Positions 18,716 to 27,837 of a DNA stretch of 64,000 bases are shown one piece after another. The stretch is from contig NC_020294.1 of the NCBI RefSeq assembly GCF_000340795.1, forward strand, positions 372,001 to 436,000. Reading direction: 5' to 3'. The notes beneath the pieces are model-generated. The model had not been told where the DNA came from. It did no database searches and saw nothing but the letters and a program-made list of their open reading frames with translations. This DNA comes from Candidatus Kinetoplastibacterium desouzaii TCC079E (lineage in GTDB: Bacteria; Pseudomonadota; Gammaproteobacteria; Burkholderiales; Burkholderiaceae_B). Made by a program: the position numbers and the translations under genes. Numbering within the stretch: the first letter of the stretch is position 1; the number at the start of each line of letters is the position of its first letter.

Positions 18716-19229
18716 AATAATTGACTCCTGTCGCATGATATGATTCTTACGAGGCCAGACTCTGAGAATAATAATTTTTCTCAGGTGGGTGTTTTTTAGA
18801 ATTTAGAAAAAAGCAAATTTCCAAGCTTTTAGCCATATTTGCTGAATTTAGTTATATATTTCACATGTCAATTTATGATTGATTACTTTTAATAACTATA
18901 ATTTTATTACATGATATTAGTTTTATTTTACAAGATTTTAATATTTAACGCACCTCTCCTCCTAAAACTTATAGTAAATAACCAGCAATTATATGGTACT
19001 GTAGTTTCGATTGCACGAATTTTTTAAGATTTAATTCTTATCATGAACTTTAAAAAAATCTGATATCTTTTTAAGGGTATTATCAAGATACTTACAGTGG
19101 ATAAGTAGAGTTTCAATTATCTAAAACTTATTAATTAGATATATTTTAATTGTGGTTTTTTTGTAATTTTAATATATCTAATATATTATCAAAATAATAT
19201 CAAAATCGATAATATTTGAAATATATATC
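18716..19229. other. Largest non-coding gap (cstA-psd divergent spacer)
   Basis: About 500 bases without a credible gene on either strand, between divergent cstA and psd. It holds the cstA leader with a small hairpin, scattered short inverted repeats, and a patch at about 18950-19105 that is less A+T-rich than most spacers here. I found no tRNA, no tmRNA and no riboswitch core that I can name. It must contain the two promoters and could hide a small RNA. Confidence 0.6.
18762..18784 (-). promoter_or_regulatory. Hairpin in the cstA leader
   Basis: On the minus strand CTGAGAA pairs with TTCTCAG (7 bp, 9-base loop) about 47 bases before the chosen cstA ATG. It could be part of an mRNA leader structure. 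There is no T-tract suited to termination, and I cannot assign it to a known riboswitch. Confidence 0.3.
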
Positions 19230-20105
19230 ATGAATAGTATTAAAAATAAATTATTATTAGTAGCGCAGTATCTATTGCCTCATCATTTCATTTCTAAAAT
19301 ATTTTGGTGCTTTGCAAATTGTCGTATTTTATGGTTTAAGAATTTTTTAATACGTTATTTTATAAAAAAATACAACATAGACTTAAAGGAATATAAATTC
19401 CAGAACTATTATGAGTATATTAGTTTTAATGACTTTTTTACTCGACCTTTAAGTAATGTTCACTATAGATTAAATGAACAACAATATAAAGAAAATATAT
19501 TAATATCTCCTGCTGATGGATTAATTAATGAGTATGGTTATATAAGTAATGGCACTCTAATTCAAGCCAAAAGCCATATTTATAGTGTTTATAATCTTTT
19601 AGGTAATAATTTAGAAGATTCTAATAAATTCAATAAAGGTAGTTTTATTAATATATATTTATCTCCTAGAAATTATCATCGTGTTCATATGCCATTAGAT
19701 GGTTTGTTAGAAAAAATCATACATATACCTGGTAAATTATTTTCTGTTAATCCATTTATAGCAAAGAAAATTCCAAATTTATATGCTCGTAACGAGAGAG
19801 TAGTTTGTTTATTTGAAACTATCAGTGGATCAATGGCTGTAATTTTAGTTGGATCAATGATTGTTTCTTCTATTGAAACTGTTTGGACTGGCATGATAAA
19901 TTCTAATGTTCCTATTTCCAATATTCATACTTTTAATATCAATACGATAAAGCATCCTCTTTTTTTAAAGAAAGGGGAAGAATTAGGTAAATTTAGGATA
20001 GGATCTACAGTAATAGTTTTATTTTCTAATAATAAAATAGATTGGGATAATGTTCTTGACTCAAGAAAAGATGTCTTTTTTGGGCAAAAAATTGCTATGT
20101 TTTAA
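19230..20105 (+). CDS. psd: Phosphatidylserine decarboxylase proenzyme
   Basis: Psd converts phosphatidylserine to phosphatidylethanolamine at the inner membrane, and cuts itself to make a pyruvoyl group. It is 291 aa, similar to the E. coli form. The self-cleavage site is seen as FRIGSTVIVLF near the C-terminus (cut between Gly and Ser of GST). Other motifs are SFNDFFTRPL, LISPADGLINE and the catalytic YLSPRNYHRVHMP. Its presence indicates that the cell makes its own phosphatidylethanolamine. The next gene starts 26 bases downstream on the same strand. Confidence 0.95.
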   Translation: MNSIKNKLLLVAQYLLPHHFISKIFWCFANCRILWFKNFLIRYFIKKYNIDLKEYKFQNYYEYISFNDFFTRPLSNVHYRLNEQQYKENILISPADGLINEYGYISNGTLIQAKSHIYSVYNLLGNNLEDSNKFNKGSFINIYLSPRNYHRVHMPLDGLLEKIIHIPGKLFSVNPFIAKKIPNLYARNERVVCLFETISGSMAVILVGSMIVSSIETVWTGMINSNVPISNIHTFNINTIKHPLFLKKGEELGKFRIGSTVIVLFSNNKIDWDNVLDSRKDVFFGQKIAMF

Positions 20106-20131
20106 AAACAAAGATTGTGAGCTTTTATTTT

Positions 20132-21196
20132 ATGAAATGTTATTGTCTTAATAAATTTTTAACTCCTCTTAAAAAACAGGAAATAGATACTCCTACTCCT
20201 TCTGGTGAAGAAGTATTATTAAAAATCAAGGCTTCAGGAATATGTCATAGTGATATTCATTTCTGGGAAGGATATTATGATATTGGAGAAGATAAGAAAC
20301 TTGAACTAAAAGATAGGGGGATAAAACTGCCTATGATACTTGGGCATGAAATTGTTGGAACAATTGTTTTAAAAGGATCAGATGTTATAGATTTGGAAAT
20401 AGGAGATAATTGTATAGTATATCCATGGATAGGTTGTGGAAACTGTGAGAGTTGTAATATTTCTCAAGAAAATTACTGTGTTAATCCAAGATATTTAGGT
20501 ATTCAAAGATCTGGTGGATTTGCTGAGTATGTGTTAGTTCCTAGTTATAAATATTTAATAGATATTAAAAATAATAATCCTGTTACAACAGCTCAATATG
20601 CTTGTTCTGGTTTAACAACATATTCTGCGATCAAAAAAATTGATCAATCTATTTATACTAAGAAACCAATTGTTATTTTTGGAGCTGGTGGACTTGGATT
20701 AACAGCTATATCTATTCTTAAAGCTTTGAATTCTTTTGGAGTGTTAGTTGTAGAAAAAGATGAAAGTAAAAGGAAAGCAGCTTTAAAAGCAGGAGCTTTA
20801 GATGTGTTTGATTTATTTGATGAAAATTTAGAAAGTAAATTATTAGAATATAATAATGGTAATAAATATAAAGCAGTTATAGATCTTATTGGGAACAATT
20901 TAACTAGCAGAATTTCTTTTAATGTTCTTGATAAGTTCTCTACGTTAGTAATAGTTGGTATGTTTGGAGGATTATCAAGTTGGCCTATAGCCTTGATTCC
21001 TATGAAAGCTATAAAAATTATTGGAAGTTATGTAGGTAATTTAAATGAATTTTATGAATTAATGGATTTGGTAATTAAGAATAAAATAACGCCAACACCT
21101 GTTCAAGCATATCATTTTGATAGAATAAATGAAGCCATGGATGATTTAAGAACAGGAAATGTTATTGGTAGAGCAGTTTTAGTTCATGATTCTTAA
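20132..21196 (+). CDS. Zinc-dependent alcohol dehydrogenase family protein
   Basis: This is a medium-chain zinc dehydrogenase/reductase. I use ATG 20132 (354 aa); a GTG 15 bases earlier is possible. Catalytic zinc ligands lie in SGICHSDIHFWEG and GHEIVG. The structural-zinc lobe CGNCESCNISQENYC has all four Cys. The Rossmann motif is GAGGLGLTAISI, followed by an acidic residue (VVEKDE) that favours NAD(H). The substrate is not clear: an aldehyde/alcohol, polyol or cyclic alcohol are all possible. Pairing with psd probably reflects only a shared transcript. Keeping a dehydrogenase of this type in a reduced genome is unusual and may relate to redox balance or host metabolites. Confidence 0.85.
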   Translation: MKCYCLNKFLTPLKKQEIDTPTPSGEEVLLKIKASGICHSDIHFWEGYYDIGEDKKLELKDRGIKLPMILGHEIVGTIVLKGSDVIDLEIGDNCIVYPWIGCGNCESCNISQENYCVNPRYLGIQRSGGFAEYVLVPSYKYLIDIKNNNPVTTAQYACSGLTTYSAIKKIDQSIYTKKPIVIFGAGGLGLTAISILKALNSFGVLVVEKDESKRKAALKAGALDVFDLFDENLESKLLEYNNGNKYKAVIDLIGNNLTSRISFNVLDKFSTLVIVGMFGGLSSWPIALIPMKAIKIIGSYVGNLNEFYELMDLVIKNKITPTPVQAYHFDRINEAMDDLRTGNVIGRAVLVHDS

Positions 21197-21208
21197 AGAG
21201 GCATCTAA

Positions 21209-23260
21209 TTAAATATCTAACATTACACTACTTATTCTTTTCCATCTTTTGATATGTGTGTCTATATACTCAGGGTTATCTTTTTTTATCATATAGGCTG
21301 CTTCTTTTGCTTGTTCATATATATCTTTATCTTGTTCAATATCTGAGAATCTTAATATATTTACTCCTGATTGTTTAGTCCCTAAAAAATCTCCAGGACC
21401 TCTAATTTGTAGATCATATTTAGCAATTTTAAAACCATCTAATGTCTCAAACATTGCCTTTAATCTTTTTTTAGCTATATAAGATAATGGATTTTGATAA
21501 AGTAGAACACATATAGATTGAATATCACCTCTTCCTACTCTACCTCTTAATTGGTGTAATTGAGCTAAACCAAATCTTTCTGAATGTTCAATAATAATCA
21601 TAGAAGCTTTTGGAACATCTACTCCTACTTCTATTACAGTAGTAGATACTAATAAATCTATAATTCCATTTCTAAAATCTTTCATTATTTCAATTTTGAT
21701 ACTATTAGATAAATTACTATGTATTAGTCCAATATTTAAATCTGGAAACTTTCCTTTAATGTAGTCAAATGTATTAACAGCATTTTGCAAATCAATTTTC
21801 TTGCTTTCATCTATTAAAGGACAAACCCAATATGCTTGTGAGCCATTTCTAACAGAATTTGCTATATACATTAAAAGTTCTTCTCTTCTATCATAAGATA
21901 TTAGTTTTGTTATTATTGGTTTTCTATTGTTAGGCATTTGATTTATTATGGAGATATCCATATCAGCTAAATATGTCATAGCAAGTGTTCTTGGTATAGG
22001 GGTAGCGCTCATAGATAATAAATGAGGATATATTTCCTTTCCATCATCAATTAATATTCCTTTATTATATAAAGCAAATCTTTGCTCTACTCCAAACCTA
22101 TGTTGTTCATCTATTATTGATAATCCTAAATTTTTAAAATGTATATGATCTTGTATTAGAGATTGTGTTCCTATTATGAATTGTATATTGCCATTTAAAA
22201 CATTATCTTTAATAATTCTTTTTTCTTTTACTGATTTAGCACTTGTTATAACTTCCAGTCTAATATCTAAATTTTTAAACCATTTTTTTATGTTACTGAA
22301 ATGTTGTTCAGATAAAATTTCCGTTGGTGTCATAAGTGCAACTTGTTTATTACAGGATATTGTTTGAATAGCAGCTATAACGGCTACTATTGTTTTACCA
22401 CTCCCAACATCTCCTTGTAATAATCTGTTCATAGGAAAATCTTGAGACAAGTCTTTTGATATTTCATTTGATGTCTTTTTTTGAGCTTCTGTTAATTGAA
22501 AACCTAAAGATTTTAAGAAAACATCAATTCTTCTTGAATAATTAGTATTCTTATGTAATGGATGAGCTTTTTTTTCTATTCTATTTTGACGGATTAGTTC
22601 TATAGATAATTGATGAGCTAATAATTCATCAAATTTTATTCTAATCCACGCAGGATGTTTTTTTTCAATTAACAAATCTAGAGAAGAATTTGGCGGGGGA
22701 TTATGTAGAAATCTAATAGATTCATCAAATTTCATTAGGGAATACTTTCTTGTTATATAGTTTGGGACTGTTTCTTCAATTTCCTCTAGTAGTATGTTAG
22801 ATATTAATTTTCTAATTTTTGTTTGACTTAAACCCTTTACAGAAGAATATATAGGGGTTAAATTTTTAGGCAGATTAATTTTACAATTATATATTTTGGG
22901 ATGTATCATCTCCAAATTTAATTTCCATTTTCCTACTTCTCCACCTACTCTTATTTTACTGCCTATAGATAATTCTTTCATTAGAGAATAAAAAAAATTA
23001 ATCCATCTAAGCTCTAAAAATCCAGTGTTATCATTAATTGTAACAACAAGATATTTCTTGTTGAATTTTGAATCTAATACTTTTACATCAGTAACTAAAC
23101 CTTCAACAACAATATATTTAGATAATTGTATGTTTGCTATTTTTGTTATGAAAGTTTCATTATTATATCTTAATGGTATATGAAGAAGAAAATCATCCTT
23201 TTCATTTAATCCCAATTTTAATAAATTATTATTAAAAGATTTCTCAGATTTTTTTTCCAT
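21209..23260 (-). CDS. recG: ATP-dependent DNA helicase RecG
   Basis: RecG drives branch migration of stalled replication forks and Holliday junctions. At 683 aa it has the N-terminal wedge/OB domain (about residues 20-150) followed by the SF2 motor. Walker A is GDVGSGKT, motif II is IIDEQHRFG, and motif III is LLSMSATPIPRTLA. Motif VI is QLRGRVGRGDIQS, and the C-terminal RecG-specific part includes RGPGDFLGTKQSG. It faces the alcohol dehydrogenase gene with a 12-base gap. Retention suggests recombination-dependent fork repair remains active. Confidence 0.97.
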   Translation of the reverse strand: MEKKSEKSFNNNLLKLGLNEKDDFLLHIPLRYNNETFITKIANIQLSKYIVVEGLVTDVKVLDSKFNKKYLVVTINDNTGFLELRWINFFYSLMKELSIGSKIRVGGEVGKWKLNLEMIHPKIYNCKINLPKNLTPIYSSVKGLSQTKIRKLISNILLEEIEETVPNYITRKYSLMKFDESIRFLHNPPPNSSLDLLIEKKHPAWIRIKFDELLAHQLSIELIRQNRIEKKAHPLHKNTNYSRRIDVFLKSLGFQLTEAQKKTSNEISKDLSQDFPMNRLLQGDVGSGKTIVAVIAAIQTISCNKQVALMTPTEILSEQHFSNIKKWFKNLDIRLEVITSAKSVKEKRIIKDNVLNGNIQFIIGTQSLIQDHIHFKNLGLSIIDEQHRFGVEQRFALYNKGILIDDGKEIYPHLLSMSATPIPRTLAMTYLADMDISIINQMPNNRKPIITKLISYDRREELLMYIANSVRNGSQAYWVCPLIDESKKIDLQNAVNTFDYIKGKFPDLNIGLIHSNLSNSIKIEIMKDFRNGIIDLLVSTTVIEVGVDVPKASMIIIEHSERFGLAQLHQLRGRVGRGDIQSICVLLYQNPLSYIAKKRLKAMFETLDGFKIAKYDLQIRGPGDFLGTKQSGVNILRFSDIEQDKDIYEQAKEAAYMIKKDNPEYIDTHIKRWKRISSVMLDI

Positions 23261-23347
23261 ATATAATTAAAAACCTAATTAGTATTTTTTGAAAACATAT
23301 TAAAATTTATATGAGATTATTTTCTGAGAAATCATTTTATTTAGCAT

Positions 23348-23734
23348 TTACAATGAAAGTATTGCCTCTGCTTCAAATTCAGCACCTTTAGGAAGATTAA
23401 GAACTCCAACTGTTGATCTTGCAGGAAATGGTTCTGGAAATATTTCAGACATTATTTGATTAACTATATCAAATTTACTTAAATCTGTCAGATACAGGTT
23501 AAGTTTCACTACATTCTCCAAGGAAGCATTTGATTCTTTTATCACGGCTTTCATGTTGTTAAATGCTTGACGTACTTGTAATTCAAAATTGTTTTGTACT
23601 AAAACACCAGTTTTGGGATCCAGTCCTATTTGACCTGATAGAAAAACAGTTCTTTTAGATTCACATGAGACTGCTTGAGAATATGGTCCTACAGCTTTGG
23701 GTGCGTCATTAGTATGAATTATTTTCTTACTCAT
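23348..23734 (-). CDS. ridA: RidA-family enamine/imine deaminase
   Basis: RidA hydrolyses reactive enamines and imines such as 2-aminoacrylate released by PLP enzymes. It is 128 aa, normal for the YjgF/YER057c/UK114 family. It starts with the hallmark NDAPKAVGPYSQAV, has LSGQIGLDPKTG, the conserved Arg in FPARSTVGV, and ends with the signature NLPKGAEFEAEAIL. It lies 34 bases after fpr on the same strand and before recG; no functional link to either is obvious. Confidence 0.94.
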   Translation of the reverse strand: MSKKIIHTNDAPKAVGPYSQAVSCESKRTVFLSGQIGLDPKTGVLVQNNFELQVRQAFNNMKAVIKESNASLENVVKLNLYLTDLSKFDIVNQIMSEIFPEPFPARSTVGVLNLPKGAEFEAEAILSL

Positions 23735-23768
23735 TTTGAGTCTCTTAATTTAGTTAGGGTTAGAATTA

Positions 23769-24545
23769 TTAATTTTCTACAAAAGCTTTTTCTATAACAT
23801 AATCACCAGGTTTATTAATTCCATTAGATATTTTAAAACCAATTTTATTAAGAATATTGCTTATATCTATTAAAGCTTGAGAGTTGCCACAAATCATAAC
23901 ACGATCATTATCAGGATTTAACTTTGGCATTCTAATTTTAAGAAAAAAATTATCAAACATCAATAAATCAGTAATTCTTTTATTATTTTCAAAAAGCTCT
24001 TGAGTAACAGTAGGATAATATATTAATTTTTCTGCAATCAAACTGTCTAATATTTCATGTTGGTTAAAATGATTTTCTATATCGTCTTTATAAGCCAGAT
24101 CACTCTTATTACGTACGCTATGTACTAAGATGACTTTCTCGAATCTTTCATATGTAGATAAATCTTTTATTATGCTTATAAAAGGTGCTAATCCAGTACC
24201 AGTAGCAAGTAAATATAAATTTTTTCCATGTTTAAGATTATTAATAGTGAGAGTTCCTACAGATTTATTACTAACTAATATTTCATCACCTACTTTTAGA
24301 TTTTTTAAATGTGATGTTAATTTACCATTTGGTATTTTAATACTAAAGAATTCTAAATAATCATCATAATTAGCACTTACTATACTATAAGCTCTCATAA
24401 TTATATTGTTTTTTATATTAAGTCCTATCATAACAAAATGACCATTTTCAAATCTAAAAGATTTATTTCTTGTTGTTTGAAATGAAAATAATTTATCATT
24501 CCAGTGATGGATTTTTATAACTATTTCTTTATTCAAGTTCACCAT
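23769..24545 (-). CDS. fpr: Ferredoxin/flavodoxin--NADP+ reductase
   Basis: Fpr is an FAD enzyme that moves electrons between NADPH and ferredoxin or flavodoxin, supplying reductive enzymes and Fe-S cluster work. It is 258 aa, typical of the bacterial subclass. The FAD-binding motif RAYSIVSANYDDYLEF (the RxYS box) and the NADP site LLATGTGLAPFISII are clear. The C-terminus YVIEKAFVEN matches the aromatic-plus-tail pattern AFVE(K/N) of the family. It is upstream of ridA on the same strand. Confidence 0.94.
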   Translation of the reverse strand: MVNLNKEIVIKIHHWNDKLFSFQTTRNKSFRFENGHFVMIGLNIKNNIIMRAYSIVSANYDDYLEFFSIKIPNGKLTSHLKNLKVGDEILVSNKSVGTLTINNLKHGKNLYLLATGTGLAPFISIIKDLSTYERFEKVILVHSVRNKSDLAYKDDIENHFNQHEILDSLIAEKLIYYPTVTQELFENNKRITDLLMFDNFFLKIRMPKLNPDNDRVMICGNSQALIDISNILNKIGFKISNGINKPGDYVIEKAFVEN

Positions 24546-24584
24546 AATTTTTTTATATTCCTAATTTGCAATATAACTTATTTT

Positions 24585-25805
24585 TTATAAAAAAATTTCT
24601 TGTAAATCATTTAAGAATCTCCACCCTAGTGGAGTAGCTCTGAAATAATTTTCGTCAACTTCTAGTAATTTTTTTTCATAGGCAATTTGAACTTTTTTGT
24701 TGATACTATTGATAGGCATTCCTGTTCGTTGTTCAAAAAAAGATTTCTTAATTCCTTTCTTTAGTCTTAATGCATTTAACATAAATTCAAATGCTATATC
24801 TTTAGCTTGAACAAATTCCGACCCATCTATATCTTTTTTGTTTTCTATGGTGTTCTTAATCCATAAATCAGGGTTGTATATTCTTTTTTTTCTTAATATA
24901 TAATTTTTAAATGATAATTTACTATGTGCTCCAGGGCCTATTCCTAAATAATCACCAAAATTCCAATAATTTAAATTATGAATTGATTGAAAATTATTTT
25001 TAGCATAAGCTGATACTTCGTATCGAAGAATATTTTTTATTTTCAACTCCTCTTCTATAAGATCTTGCATTTGTGCACTTAGATCTTCGTCAGGTAGATC
25101 ATTAGGAGTATGTTTATCAAAGAAAGTATTTTTTTCTATTGTAAGATTATATAATGATAAATGATTTATATTTAGATTTATACTTTTTCTTACATCGTTT
25201 AAACAATCATCAATATTTTGCCCAGGTAATGCAAACATTATATCTATATTAATATTGTTTATTAAAGATTGAGTTATATCAATAGTTCTAAAGGTTTCAT
25301 AGCTATTGTGTATTCTTCCTAATCTTTTTAATTTATTATCATCAAAACTTTGTGCTCCTATAGATATTCTATTAATTCCACTTGCAATATAATCCTTTAT
25401 CTTATAAGAATCTAATGTACCAGGATTTATTTCAATAGTTATTTCCACTAAAGGATTTAAGTTCAAGTGTGTTCTAAGCATCTCAATAATCTTATCTATA
25501 GATTCTGACTTTAAAATACTAGGAGTTCCTCCACCTATATATACGGAAATAATTGTTCTTCCCCATATCAAATGTAAAGATTTCTTTAGCTCAATGCTTA
25601 AAGCTTTTATATACTCTTCTTCAGGAAAATTGTTGTTTCTTATAGCGTGGGAGTTGAAATCACAATAAGGACATTTTTTTACACACCAAGGAACATGTAT
25701 ATATAAAGATAATGGTGGTGGTTCTTTTATATTAATATTGCTTGAAATAGGTATTATATTTTTATCAATATTCTTTTCTAAAAAGATAGGTATTATTTTA
25801 TTCAT
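24585..25805 (-). CDS. hemW: Radical SAM protein HemW (heme chaperone)
   Basis: HemW resembles oxygen-independent coproporphyrinogen oxidase but acts as a heme-binding chaperone. The 406-aa protein has the radical SAM cluster motif C-x3-C-x2-C in VPWCVKKCPYCDFNSH (Cys41, Cys45, Cys48), with the extra VYIGGGTPS glycine box. Two more family motifs are RISIGAQSFDD and NYWNFGDYLGIGPGAHSK. The Cys-x3-Cys-x2-Cys-x-Phe form (CDF) fits HemW rather than true HemN, where the motif ends CxC. It lies 8 bases after rdgB, a pairing common in proteobacteria. Confidence 0.92.
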   Translation of the reverse strand: MNKIIPIFLEKNIDKNIIPISSNINIKEPPPLSLYIHVPWCVKKCPYCDFNSHAIRNNNFPEEEYIKALSIELKKSLHLIWGRTIISVYIGGGTPSILKSESIDKIIEMLRTHLNLNPLVEITIEINPGTLDSYKIKDYIASGINRISIGAQSFDDNKLKRLGRIHNSYETFRTIDITQSLINNINIDIMFALPGQNIDDCLNDVRKSINLNINHLSLYNLTIEKNTFFDKHTPNDLPDEDLSAQMQDLIEEELKIKNILRYEVSAYAKNNFQSIHNLNYWNFGDYLGIGPGAHSKLSFKNYILRKKRIYNPDLWIKNTIENKKDIDGSEFVQAKDIAFEFMLNALRLKKGIKKSFFEQRTGMPINSINKKVQIAYEKKLLEVDENYFRATPLGWRFLNDLQEIFL

Positions 25806-25813
25806 TTAAAAAG

Positions 25814-26437
25814 CTAATTATTTATTAAGTTCAACTCTTGAATCAATTTCTTGCTTGCTATAGATCTATGACTAATATTATTTTTCTCATTTATAGAAAT
25901 AGATGCCATAGTTTTACCTATTGAAGGTAAGAAAAAATGAGGATCATACCCAAATCCATTGGTTCCGAATGGCTCATCTACAATAGTCCCTTTGCAAATT
26001 CCATAAGTCATTATAGGAACATAATCATTGGGATTTCTTATTAAAACAATATTACTTATATAATAAGCATTTCTATTTTTAATACCTTCTAAATTTTTTA
26101 TTAATAATTTATTATTATCTATATCATTACTTGATCTATTATTAGATGCATATCTAGCTGAAAAAATACCAGGTTTATTCTGTAGTGATTCAACACATAA
26201 TCCAGAATCTTCTGCTAAAGCTGGTAAACCTGTTAATCTACTAACGTGACGAGCTTTATTTAGAGCATTTTCAAAAAATGTATTATTATTTTCTTCATTA
26301 TAATTTATACCAAACTCACTCTGAAGATATAATACTATATTTAATTCTTTAAATAATTCAGAGAACTCTTTTAATTTGTTTCTATTAGTAGAGGCTATAA
26401 CTATTTCTTTTATTTGTTTATAAGAGTAATTTTTCAT
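25814..26437 (-). CDS. rdgB: XTP/dITP diphosphatase (RdgB/HAM1)
   Basis: RdgB removes non-canonical purine triphosphates (XTP, ITP, dITP) from the nucleotide pool. It is 207 aa. The nucleotide-binding start ASTNRNKLKEFSEL, the central ALAEDSGLCVESL, GTNGFGYDPHFFLP and the C-terminal SHRSIA are all family hallmarks. The chain lies just upstream of hemW and is probably co-transcribed with it. The insertion-like LLIKNLEGIKNRNAYYISNIV region matches the usual R-(A/N)-A-(Y/R)-(F/Y) segment. Confidence 0.95.
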   Translation of the reverse strand: MKNYSYKQIKEIVIASTNRNKLKEFSELFKELNIVLYLQSEFGINYNEENNNTFFENALNKARHVSRLTGLPALAEDSGLCVESLQNKPGIFSARYASNNRSSNDIDNNKLLIKNLEGIKNRNAYYISNIVLIRNPNDYVPIMTYGICKGTIVDEPFGTNGFGYDPHFFLPSIGKTMASISINEKNNISHRSIASKKLIQELNLINN

Positions 26438-26546
26438 TAGTATATCTTGTTAAAAAATTTGTTAAGTTATTAATTTGAGTTATATCATTATGTTTTAATA
26501 AGTTTTTAATATATTAGGCTTTCTTTATTAAAATTTTTTTGTTAAG

Positions 26547-26552
26547 TATAAT
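26547..26552 (+). promoter_or_regulatory. Candidate -10 box for argF
   Basis: TATAAT lies 110 bases before the argF ATG in a 224-base spacer shared with rdgB. The -35 region is poor (TTTATT, 17 bases upstream). No ARG-box-like dyad is apparent. Confidence 0.35.
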
Positions 26553-26661
26553 GGATCTGTATCTATTATTTAGCAACATTGGTAAATAAAATAAAAGATA
26601 TTTATCTTAAGTAATTTAACATTGTTTTTTATATTAAGTTAATTAAAGGAGAAGTATAAAG

Positions 26662-27597
26662 ATGGTTAACTCTTCTAAAAATAAAAAAATACGTCATTTC
26701 CTAGAGATTAAAGATTTTAATAAAGATGAAATTCTTTATATTTTTGAACGATCTAAATTTATTAAAGAAAAGTTTAAGAAATATGAAGCTCATATGCCTT
26801 TACATGATCGTACTCTAGCTATGATTTTTGAAAAAGCAAGTACTAGAACTAGGGTGTCTTTTGAAGCAGGGATATATCAAATGGGGGGATATGCAATTAA
26901 CTTAACCTCTAATGATTCTCAATTAGGAAGATCTGAGCCAATAGAAGATACAGCGAGGGTTATATCAAGAATGGTTGATATAGTCATGATAAGAACTTTT
27001 GAACAAGAAAGAGTCAGAAAATTTGCAGAGTATTCAAGAGTTCCTGTTATTAATGGATTAACCAATGAATTCCATCCATGTCAGATATTAGCAGATATTT
27101 TTACTTTTATAGAACATAGAGGATCTATAGAAAATAAAAAAGTTGCTTGGATAGGTGATGCTAATAACATGTCTTATACTTGGTTACAAGCTGCAGAAAT
27201 TTTAGGGTTTACTCTACATATTTCAGCTCCAAATGGTTACAAATTGGATGAAAAACTTATAAAGAATTCTTCTTCAGATATATTAAAACAATTTGATGAT
27301 CCTAATGAAGCGTGTAAGAATGTTGATCTTGTAACAACAGATGTATGGACTAGCATGGGTTATGAGGCTGAGAATTCTAAAAGGAAAGCAGCTTTTGAAA
27401 ACTGGTGTGTTGATGCAAAAATGATGTCATCTGCAAATGACGATGCTTTATTTATGCATTGTTTACCAGCTCATCGTGGGGAAGAAGTTACAAATGAAGT
27501 AATAGAAGGACCCAAAAGTGTAGTATGGGATGAGGCTGAGAATAGATTGCACGTTCAGAAGGCTTTAATGGAATTTTTATTATTAGGCAAACTGTAA
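26662..27597 (+). CDS. argF: Ornithine carbamoyltransferase
   Basis: ArgF makes citrulline from ornithine and carbamoyl phosphate. It is 311 aa and starts after a strong ribosome binding site (AAAGGAGAAG). The carbamoyl-phosphate loop STRTR is at residues 60-64, the HPCQILAD box is near residue 137, and the ornithine loop with the reactive Cys is FMHCLPAHRGEEV. No other arginine gene is near it. In trypanosomatid-symbiont pairs published work describes the symbiont's ornithine carbamoyltransferase completing a host urea-cycle pathway, so an isolated argF fits that setting, though that is inference here. Confidence 0.97.
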   Translation: MVNSSKNKKIRHFLEIKDFNKDEILYIFERSKFIKEKFKKYEAHMPLHDRTLAMIFEKASTRTRVSFEAGIYQMGGYAINLTSNDSQLGRSEPIEDTARVISRMVDIVMIRTFEQERVRKFAEYSRVPVINGLTNEFHPCQILADIFTFIEHRGSIENKKVAWIGDANNMSYTWLQAAEILGFTLHISAPNGYKLDEKLIKNSSSDILKQFDDPNEACKNVDLVTTDVWTSMGYEAENSKRKAAFENWCVDAKMMSSANDDALFMHCLPAHRGEEVTNEVIEGPKSVVWDEAENRLHVQKALMEFLLLGKL

Positions 27598-27620
27598 AAT
27601 TTAGTTTTAATGACAATAAA

Positions 27621-27660
27621 AAATCGGCTTATTACCTATCTTTAGATAATAAGCCGATTT
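27621..27660. terminator. Bidirectional terminator between argF and tRNA-Val
   Basis: Perfect 14-bp inverted repeat: AAATCGGCTTATTA (27621-27634) and TAATAAGCCGATTT (27647-27660) with a 12-base loop. It follows argF by 24 bases and lies 9 bases after the 3' end of the opposite-strand tRNA-Val, so it can end both transcripts. Confidence 0.8.
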
Positions 27661-27669
27661 CATTTGTAT

Positions 27670-27745
27670 TGGTGGGTGCTACAGGGTTCGAACCTGTGAC
27701 CTACGCCTTGTAAGGGCGCCGCTCTACCAACTGAGCTAAGCACCC
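27670..27745 (-). tRNA. tRNA-Val (anticodon TAC)
   Basis: A 76-base tRNA with encoded CCA. The acceptor GGGTGCT pairs with AGCACCC, the D arm is GCTCAGTTGGTAGAGC, the anticodon loop is CTTACAA in a GCGCC-type stem (anticodon TAC), and the T arm is ACAGGTTCGAACCCTGT. It lies upstream of the argF terminator on the opposite strand. Confidence 0.95.
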
Positions 27746-27837
27746 TCTATATTATAGAGAGCAGATATAAACAAAAATTTATTTACTATATACTACACTT
27801 TTATTTTAGAAAATCAAATTAAAATGTTTAAATGTTG

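Noticed and set aside
18754-18800. Weak likeness of GGCCAGACTCTGAG to the core of 6S RNA
   Set aside because: No long closing helix or central bubble can be drawn around it, and the flanks are the cstA leader on the other strand.
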